Positions 58,663 to 64,000 of a DNA stretch of 64,000 nucleotides are shown piece after piece. The translations under genes were made by a program, and so were the position numbers. Source of the DNA: Anoxybacillus tepidamans PS2 (lineage in GTDB: Bacteria; Bacillota; Bacilli; Bacillales; Anoxybacillaceae); assembly GCF_000620165.1 (NCBI RefSeq), contig NZ_JHVN01000009.1, positions 1-64,000 on the forward strand. Direction: 5' to 3'. Position 1 is the stretch's first letter. Each line of letters opens with the position of its first letter. Below the pieces are notes generated by a model. That model saw only the letters and a program-made list of their open reading frames with translations. It made no database searches and was not told where the DNA came from.

Positions 58663-59553
58663 TCAAGAGCGGGGCGGATATACTTTCCAGCTCGTTAAAT
58701 CGATATGTTCTTTCAGCAGCAAATGAGCCGGGAAAATAAACGTCCACGGTTTGCTTGTGTTCGCTTTGACTTCGAAATCTTCGAGATGGAACGCTCCTTT
58801 ACAAACAATATCGCCAGAGGCATCTTCAACGATTAGCGGAATTTGCTCCAACTGGATATTTTTATCGCTGCCGTTGCGAATCAGCAATGTGACCATTAAA
58901 TCGTGATTGTCATTTATTTTTGCTTCCAGTCCCATAAAATTAATTTCTCCGGCGGAAAGCGGCGGCAATGTTTCGATCATCCTTTGCAAATGCTCCCGCT
59001 GCTCTGTTGACAACGCTTGTTCCCAGCTTGCCGCTAAATCGAGGCGATGCTCTTGCGGTTTTGCGGCTTGCTTAAGCTCAAAGGCAATTTTCCATCCTTC
59101 TTGCGGAATTTTATCAACGAGCTTGTCTTCCGCTGAAAAGAGAAACCGCCACGGTCTTGCCGTCATTGGCGGCAATTCTCCAAAGCTGTCCATCTCAAAC
59201 GTCCGCTTCGCAATCGCTTGTCCATTTTCATCAAGGAGCAGCAAATTGATTTGTTCAAAGCGAATCGGTTTTGGCAGCGTGCTGCGCAAAAAGGCAACCA
59301 CGACAAATCCTTCGTTGTATTCGATCAGTTTCATGCCTGAAATCGAAATTTGATTCGGCTTTAACGCCGGCAGCTGTTGATGATGAAATTGGTAGACGTA
59401 CTTTTCTTGCGGCGGCAAATCCCAATCAGGGTGAAAAGATAGCTTCGTTTTAACTTCATCTGTTTGTATGCCTTCATCTTGTCGCGTAGTCGATTCGGAA
59501 TGAAGAGCAGTAAGATTTTCATCGGTTTTTTTAGTTTTTCGTCTAAAAATCAT
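58663..59553 (-). CDS. slaP: Accessory Sec S-layer assembly protein SlaP
   Basis: The 296-residue cytoplasmic protein has a charged N-terminus and two copies of the SLAP domain: LSFHPDWDLPPQEKYVYQFH with ISISGMKLIEYNEGFVVVAFLRS and WRFLFSAEDKL, and then LAASWEQALSTEQREHLQRM with INFMGLEAKINDNHDLMVTLL and WTFIFPAHLLL. SlaP works with SecA2 to export S-layer proteins in B. anthracis. It starts 14 bp after the secA2 stop with its ribosome site in the gap, so both are on one transcript. Its partner cargo is probably the SbsC-type protein at 34219. Confidence 0.92.
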   Translation of the reverse strand: MIFRRKTKKTDENLTALHSESTTRQDEGIQTDEVKTKLSFHPDWDLPPQEKYVYQFHHQQLPALKPNQISISGMKLIEYNEGFVVVAFLRSTLPKPIRFEQINLLLLDENGQAIAKRTFEMDSFGELPPMTARPWRFLFSAEDKLVDKIPQEGWKIAFELKQAAKPQEHRLDLAASWEQALSTEQREHLQRMIETLPPLSAGEINFMGLEAKINDNHDLMVTLLIRNGSDKNIQLEQIPLIVEDASGDIVCKGAFHLEDFEVKANTSKPWTFIFPAHLLLKEHIDLTSWKVYPPRS

Positions 59554-59567
59554 TCACACAATCCCCC

Positions 59568-61940
59568 TTATTGGTCGCCGTCTACGTCAAATTGGCTTTT
59601 AAGATAGTTCATAAAGCGAATCGAAATATCGGCTTCAATATCCTGCTTTAGACGGACGAACTCTTGAAATGCTTCCATTTCGAAAAGGCGGTACGGATCT
59701 TCCTGGCCATATCCGCGCAAATGAATGCCGTCTTTTATGTGGTTGATCGTATCGAGATGGCGAATCCAATTTGAATCGATCGTTTGGACCATGAATCGGC
59801 GCAACTGCGCTGCGAGCGCTTCGTCTCCTTGGAGCGCTAGCAAATCTGTTTTTAATTTCTCGTATTCTTCTAAGACGATCTTTTCAATTTGATCTTTTTC
59901 TAGTTCTTTCAAATCATCGATTGTTTTGTCAAAGCGCAAAAAGACAAACGATAATTCTTCATAAAGGCCCTTAATGTTCCATTCTTCGTAAAAAACATCA
60001 GGCAAACAATATTTTTCGATGGTTTGCAGCAAATAATTTTTTATATAATCAAGCGCTTCGGCCAAAATTTCATCTTCTTCGCATGCGAGCACGCGATCGC
60101 GCATTTGGTAAATAATTTTGCTTTGCTGGTCTATGACCGTATCAAGTTTTAACAAATGGGATCGCGCGGAATGATGGGCGTGCTCAATCGTTTCTTGCAC
60201 CTTTCTTACAAATTTAATAGGGTCTGGGGAAACGATAAGCCCGTCTTCATCTGTTTTAATTTTGCTTGTCCATTTTTCCAATTCTTCTTTGTCGTATCCT
60301 TTAAATAGCTCATCTTCTAAAGAGATGATGAATTGCGAAGAGCCCGGATCTCCTTGGCGTCCCGCTCGCCCGCGCAGCTGCATGTCGATGCGGTTGCTTT
60401 CATGACGTTCCGTTCCGATAATATGCAACCCGCCAAGTTCAGCGACACCTTCCCCTAGCAAAATGTCTGTTCCGCGTCCGGCCATGTTGGTAGCGAGCAT
60501 GACTTGCCCTTTTTGCCCCGCAAGCGCAATAATGCGCGCTTCATCCTCTTCTGTTTTTGCATTTAAAATTTGATGTTGGATGCCGTGTTTGGCTAAATAT
60601 TGCGACAATCGTTCCGATTGGGCAATCGATGTTGTACCGATTAACACCGGGCGGCCAATATCGTTCATTTTCTTTACTTCAGCGACAATTTTTTTCGCCT
60701 TTGCTTCGTATGTGCGATAAACGAGATCGTTCATGTCAACGCGGCGTCGCGGCTTATTCGTTGGAATCGTGACGACATGGAGGCGATACGTATCCCAAAA
60801 CTCATCTTTTGATGGGGTAGCGCTCCCTGTCATGCCGCAGAGCGTTTCGTACATGCGGAAATAGTTTTGCACAGTGATAGTGGCTTGAACGTCGTTTTCC
60901 TCAGTAATTTCGACCCCTTCTTTTGCCTCGATGGCCTGATGCAATCCGTCGCTAAATGTCCGGCCTTCCATAATCCGTCCCGTAAATTGATCGACGAGAA
61001 GCACTTTTCCGTCTTTCACGATATAATCGACATCGCGTTTCATAATCATGAAGGCGCGCAATGACTGCATCACGTTATGCAGCAGCGCTTGATGCTCCGC
61101 ATCGTACAAGTTGTCGATGCCGAATGCTTGTTCAATTTTTGCCGCTCCTCTATCGGTTAAAAAGATTTGTTTTGTTTCTGGGTATAACTCATAATCTTCT
61201 TCCGCTTTAAAATGTTTGACAACTTGGGCTGTAATTTTAAACAGCTCAGCTCCGACGCTTGATTTATTGGCAATAATAAGCGGTGTGCGAGCTTCATCGA
61301 TTAAAATGCTGTCAATTTCATCAACGATGGCGTAATGAAGCTTTCGCTGCACTTTTTCGGCCATGTCGTATACCATGTTATCGCGCAAGTAGTCAAAGCC
61401 GAATTCGGTTCCTGTTCCGTATGTAATATCCGCCTGATATGCTTGCTTTTTCTCGTGCGGGGACATTTGCGAAATATTTAGCCCAACGGTCAGCCCTAAA
61501 AATTCAAATACTTTTCCCATCTGCTCGCGGTCGCGGCGCGCTAAATATTCGTTGGCAGTAATAATGTGCACGCCTTTTCCTTCAAGAGCATGCAAGTAGC
61601 TTGGGAGGGTCGCTACTAACGTTTTGCCTTCCCCTGTTTGCATTTCGGCGATATTTCCTTCATGTAAAACAAAGCCTCCAATAAGCTGCACATCGTAATG
61701 ACGCAAACCGATGACGCGCTTAGCTGCTTCCCGCACAACCGCAAACGCCTCAATTTTTAAATCGTCAAGCGTCTTGCCTTCGCTTAATTGTTGCTTAAAA
61801 TGATCCGTTTTTGCTTGCAGTTGCTCGTCGGTTAAAGAGGCTATTTGTGGTTCTAATGCATTGACCTGTTCGACGAGTTTTTGTAACCTCTTTATATCGC
61901 GGGCGCTTTCGTCAAATAATTTTTTCATCTTTGTTAACAT
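59568..61940 (-). CDS. secA2: Accessory secretion ATPase SecA2
   Basis: The 790-residue protein has the SecA motor: [20 protein letters not shown] (Walker A), [20 protein letters not shown] (Walker B), [39 protein letters not shown] and [18 protein letters not shown]. It lacks the C-terminal Cys-rich SecB/zinc tail of the housekeeping SecA and is shorter, as expected for the accessory copy. The following gene, slaP, confirms that it belongs to the S-layer SecA2 type. It drives export of a small set of surface proteins through SecYEG. Confidence 0.95.
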   Translation of the reverse strand: MLTKMKKLFDESARDIKRLQKLVEQVNALEPQIASLTDEQLQAKTDHFKQQLSEGKTLDDLKIEAFAVVREAAKRVIGLRHYDVQLIGGFVLHEGNIAEMQTGEGKTLVATLPSYLHALEGKGVHIITANEYLARRDREQMGKVFEFLGLTVGLNISQMSPHEKKQAYQADITYGTGTEFGFDYLRDNMVYDMAEKVQRKLHYAIVDEIDSILIDEARTPLIIANKSSVGAELFKITAQVVKHFKAEEDYELYPETKQIFLTDRGAAKIEQAFGIDNLYDAEHQALLHNVMQSLRAFMIMKRDVDYIVKDGKVLLVDQFTGRIMEGRTFSDGLHQAIEAKEGVEITEENDVQATITVQNYFRMYETLCGMTGSATPSKDEFWDTYRLHVVTIPTNKPRRRVDMNDLVYRTYEAKAKKIVAEVKKMNDIGRPVLIGTTSIAQSERLSQYLAKHGIQHQILNAKTEEDEARIIALAGQKGQVMLATNMAGRGTDILLGEGVAELGGLHIIGTERHESNRIDMQLRGRAGRQGDPGSSQFIISLEDELFKGYDKEELEKWTSKIKTDEDGLIVSPDPIKFVRKVQETIEHAHHSARSHLLKLDTVIDQQSKIIYQMRDRVLACEEDEILAEALDYIKNYLLQTIEKYCLPDVFYEEWNIKGLYEELSFVFLRFDKTIDDLKELEKDQIEKIVLEEYEKLKTDLLALQGDEALAAQLRRFMVQTIDSNWIRHLDTINHIKDGIHLRGYGQEDPYRLFEMEAFQEFVRLKQDIEADISIRFMNYLKSQFDVDGDQ

Positions 61941-62156
61941 GATTCTCTCTCCTACTTAAATTCATTCCTAGACGAATTATAACATACTATAGCAAAAAGG
62001 AACTGCTTCGGATGAAAGGAAAAAAATACAAAATCCCGTTACATCATCCAAACTTGCCGAATGTTTTGAAACAAAAAAAGATTGATTTACGTCGCTTATG
62101 TGGTAACATAAAAATGATGTGTAACTTATCAATCCCAGGTCAAAGGTGATCTATTT

Positions 62157-63239
62157 ATGAACATGCAAGCAATTGTGGCGTTTTTTGCCTCGTTTTTGAC
62201 GGTTATTGCAGTGACGCCTCTTGTTATAAAGTTTGCGATCAAGATCGGTGCAATTGATAAACCAAATGAAAGAAAAGTGCATACGCGAGTGATGCCGCGT
62301 CTTGGCGGTTTAGCTATTTTCATCGGCGTTATTGCAGGTTATTTTGCCGGGGGAGTTTATAACGAACAGGTGACAGGAATTACGGTAGGGGCTATTTTGA
62401 TTGTCCTTATCGGCATGCTTGATGACTTATACGAGTTGTCGGCAAAAGTGAAGTTTCTTGGTCAGCTTATCGTCGCGATTTTAGTTGTCGCGAGCGGACT
62501 AAAAGTGGATCTTTTAACGATTCCTTTTGTTGGAAAATTTGATGTAGGTTTATGGAGCTACCCGATTACAATTTTTTGGATTATCGGCATTACGAACGCC
62601 ATTAACTTGATTGATGGTCTTGATGGCCTTTCGGCTGGCATTTCTGCGATTGGAGTAGCAACGATCGCTGCGTTGGCGGGCATGGCCGATAAAGTGTTGA
62701 TTTTTACATTATCCCTTATTATATTGGGTAGCATTATTGGATTTCTATTCTACAATTTCCATCCAGCGAAAATATTTATGGGGGATACAGGAGCTTTATT
62801 TTTAGGGTATGCCATCTCGGTGCTCTCGCTTCTCGGTCTATATAAAAGCGTCACGCTATTCAGTTTTGTAGTCCCTGTCATTATTCTTGGCGTGCCGATC
62901 TTTGATACGACCTTTGCGATTATTCGCCGCATTGTCAATAAAAAACCAATTTCCGCTCCAGACAAATCCCACTTGCATCATCGGTTGTTGGCGCTCGGTT
63001 TTTCCCACCGCAACACGGTGCTGCTAATTTACTGCTTTGGCATTATGTTTGGAGTCAGCGCTATTTTATTTTCTTCCTCGACACTATGGCAATCGATCTT
63101 GCTTGTATTCGGGCTGCTTGTGTTAGGGGAAATTTTGGCGGAGCTCATCGGTCTTGTCAATGAGCAGTACAAGCCGTTTATGACTTTGATCCGCAAGCTT
63201 GTTCGCGGTGGAAGAAAAGTATATGGCGACCATCAGTAA
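62157..63239 (+). CDS. tagO: Undecaprenyl-phosphate N-acetylglucosaminyl-1-phosphate transferase (TagO)
   Basis: The 360-residue integral membrane protein has about ten helices and the family motifs: KVHTRVMPRLGGLAIFIGVI, GMLDDLYELSAKVKFLGQ, ITNAINLIDGLDGLSAGIS, KIFMGDTGALFLGYAISVLS and the cytoplasmic DKSHLHHRLLALGFSHR. TagO moves GlcNAc-1-phosphate onto the C55 carrier, the first step of wall teichoic acid and of the secondary wall polymers that anchor S-layers. The gene is divergent from secA2, across about 200 bp. It ends in a terminator. Confidence 0.94.
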   Translation: MNMQAIVAFFASFLTVIAVTPLVIKFAIKIGAIDKPNERKVHTRVMPRLGGLAIFIGVIAGYFAGGVYNEQVTGITVGAILIVLIGMLDDLYELSAKVKFLGQLIVAILVVASGLKVDLLTIPFVGKFDVGLWSYPITIFWIIGITNAINLIDGLDGLSAGISAIGVATIAALAGMADKVLIFTLSLIILGSIIGFLFYNFHPAKIFMGDTGALFLGYAISVLSLLGLYKSVTLFSFVVPVIILGVPIFDTTFAIIRRIVNKKPISAPDKSHLHHRLLALGFSHRNTVLLIYCFGIMFGVSAILFSSSTLWQSILLVFGLLVLGEILAELIGLVNEQYKPFMTLIRKLVRGGRKVYGDHQ

Positions 63240-63257
63240 GCGCATAGAGCATGTTGG

Positions 63258-63293
63258 CCGTTTGTGTCTGTTGCAGGTACAAACGGTTTTTTT
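63258..63293 (+). terminator. Terminator of tagO
   Basis: CCGTTTGT pairs with ACAAACGG around a 13-base loop, then seven T. Confidence 0.82.
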
Positions 63294-63401
63294 CAGGTGA
63301 GAATATGCGAAATTTGTCAAAAAAGAGCACTATATAAACCAAAAAATGTGATAAACTAATCGTGTTATCAGTTTGATACCAAATTTATTGGAGGAATCTT
63401 T

Positions 63402-64000
63402 ATGAAAGTGCCAATGTTAGATTTAAGCGAGCAATATCAAAGTTTAAAATCAGAAATTTTAACGGTATTAGACGAAGTTATGAGCTCGTCTCGTTTTATT
63501 TTAGGTGATCATGTAAAAAAATTAGAAAATGATATCGCACTTTACAGCAACGTAAAACACGGGATTGGTTGCGGAAACGGGAGCGATGCAATACATATAG
63601 CGTTACAAGCAGCGGGTGTAGGACCGGGGGATGAAGTTATTACAACAGCGTTTACGTTTTTTGCAACAGGTGGCGCGATTGTCCGCGCTGGAGCAAAGCC
63701 AGTGTTTGTCGACATTGATCCTGTAACATTCAATATCGATCCTGCAAAAATCGAAGAGGCAGTTACCGAAAAAACAAAAGCGATTCTTCCTGTCCATTTA
63801 TATGGCCAAATGGCGGATATGGATCCGATCGTTGAGATTGCTAAAAAGCACGGGCTTGCCATCATTGAAGATGCGGCTCAAGCCATCGGGGCGAAATATA
63901 AAGGGAAAAGCGTTGGAGAATTGGGAACTGCTGCGACGTATAGCTTCTTCCCGACGAAAAATTTAGGGGCATACGGGGACGGCGGAATGATTGTTACAAA
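63402..64000 (+). CDS. DegT/DnrJ/EryC1/StrS sugar aminotransferase, 3'-truncated by window edge
   Basis: ATG 63402 follows TTGGAGGA. The 199 visible residues begin [18 protein letters not shown] and include the family segments [73 protein letters not shown] and [16 protein letters not shown], the last with the PLP-binding Lys. These enzymes add an amino group to nucleotide-linked keto sugars. With tagO next to it, it likely starts a glycan gene cluster for wall polymer or S-layer glycan that goes on past the window. Confidence 0.93.
   Translation, partial: MKVPMLDLSEQYQSLKSEILTVLDEVMSSSRFILGDHVKKLENDIALYSNVKHGIGCGNGSDAIHIALQAAGVGPGDEVITTAFTFFATGGAIVRAGAKPVFVDIDPVTFNIDPAKIEEAVTEKTKAILPVHLYGQMADMDPIVEIAKKHGLAIIEDAAQAIGAKYKGKSVGELGTAATYSFFPTKNLGAYGDGGMIVT

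Noticed and set aside
1-64000. CRISPR array, tRNA or rRNA genes
   Set aside because: No regularly spaced repeats and no tRNA- or rRNA-like stretches were seen on reading either strand.

Overview
The window looks like chromosomal DNA of a thermophilic Bacillaceae species of the Geobacillus / Parageobacillus / Anoxybacillus group. This rests on an S-layer protein whose N-terminus reads like SbsC of G. stearothermophilus, an accessory SecA2-SlaP pair, ComK, SsbB, YwpF and YwqA/YwqB-like genes as in Bacillus, strong AGGAGG ribosome sites with many GTG/TTG starts, and intrinsic terminators throughout. No rRNA, tRNA or CRISPR array was seen.

Layout. (1) 1-7.5 kb is a polymorphic-toxin locus: the 3' part of a large Rhs protein with its variable tip and a coupled small membrane protein, then two displaced Rhs tips, an internal Rhs fragment, and candidate immunity genes (HEAT-repeat protein, DUF5050-type lipoprotein). 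(2) 7.6-17 kb is housekeeping and metabolism: a decayed 2-keto-3-deoxygluconate kinase just upstream of an intact galactonate dehydratase, DUF779 and aldehyde dehydrogenase, comK, a DUF1284 protein, aspartokinase, a class D sortase with its substrate, and ywpF. (3) 17.1-20.4 kb holds a broken ISLre2-type element and an intact TnpB-only (IS1341-type) element whose right end abuts a small ORF coupled to ssbB. (4) 20.5-30.5 kb has ssbB, an Xre regulator, SNF2 helicase and SWIM proteins, a cell-wall hydrolase, an LCP ligase and UDP-glucose dehydrogenase. (5) 30.5-64 kb is a long cell-surface island: the S-layer protein, a MacB-like ABC exporter, an LTA-synthase-like enzyme, a second sortase D pair, two paralogous secreted propellers, an SbsC-like helical protein, an S41 protease with an SbsA-like Ig tail, an NlpC/P60 hydrolase under a WalR-like box, slaP-secA2, tagO, and the start of a sugar aminotransferase.

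The most striking pattern is that five secreted proteins of the island share one N-terminal module of about 75-80 residues, right after the signal peptide, joined to five unrelated C-terminal parts (transglutaminase plus propeller, unknown, DUF4163/DUF3298, CAP, phosphodiester glycosidase). I do not recognise this module. It may be an anchor to the wall or S-layer. A secreted coiled-coil protein next to the S-layer gene sits behind what looks like a c-di-GMP-I riboswitch whose downstream sequence can pair with the start codon, which would link surface remodelling to the second messenger.

The genes read as one envelope programme: TagO and the LTA-like synthase make wall polymers, LCP attaches them, SecA2/SlaP export the S-layer protein, sortases and the shared module attach accessory proteins, and the hydrolases and protease remodel the wall. 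This integrated picture is inference from family identity and position.
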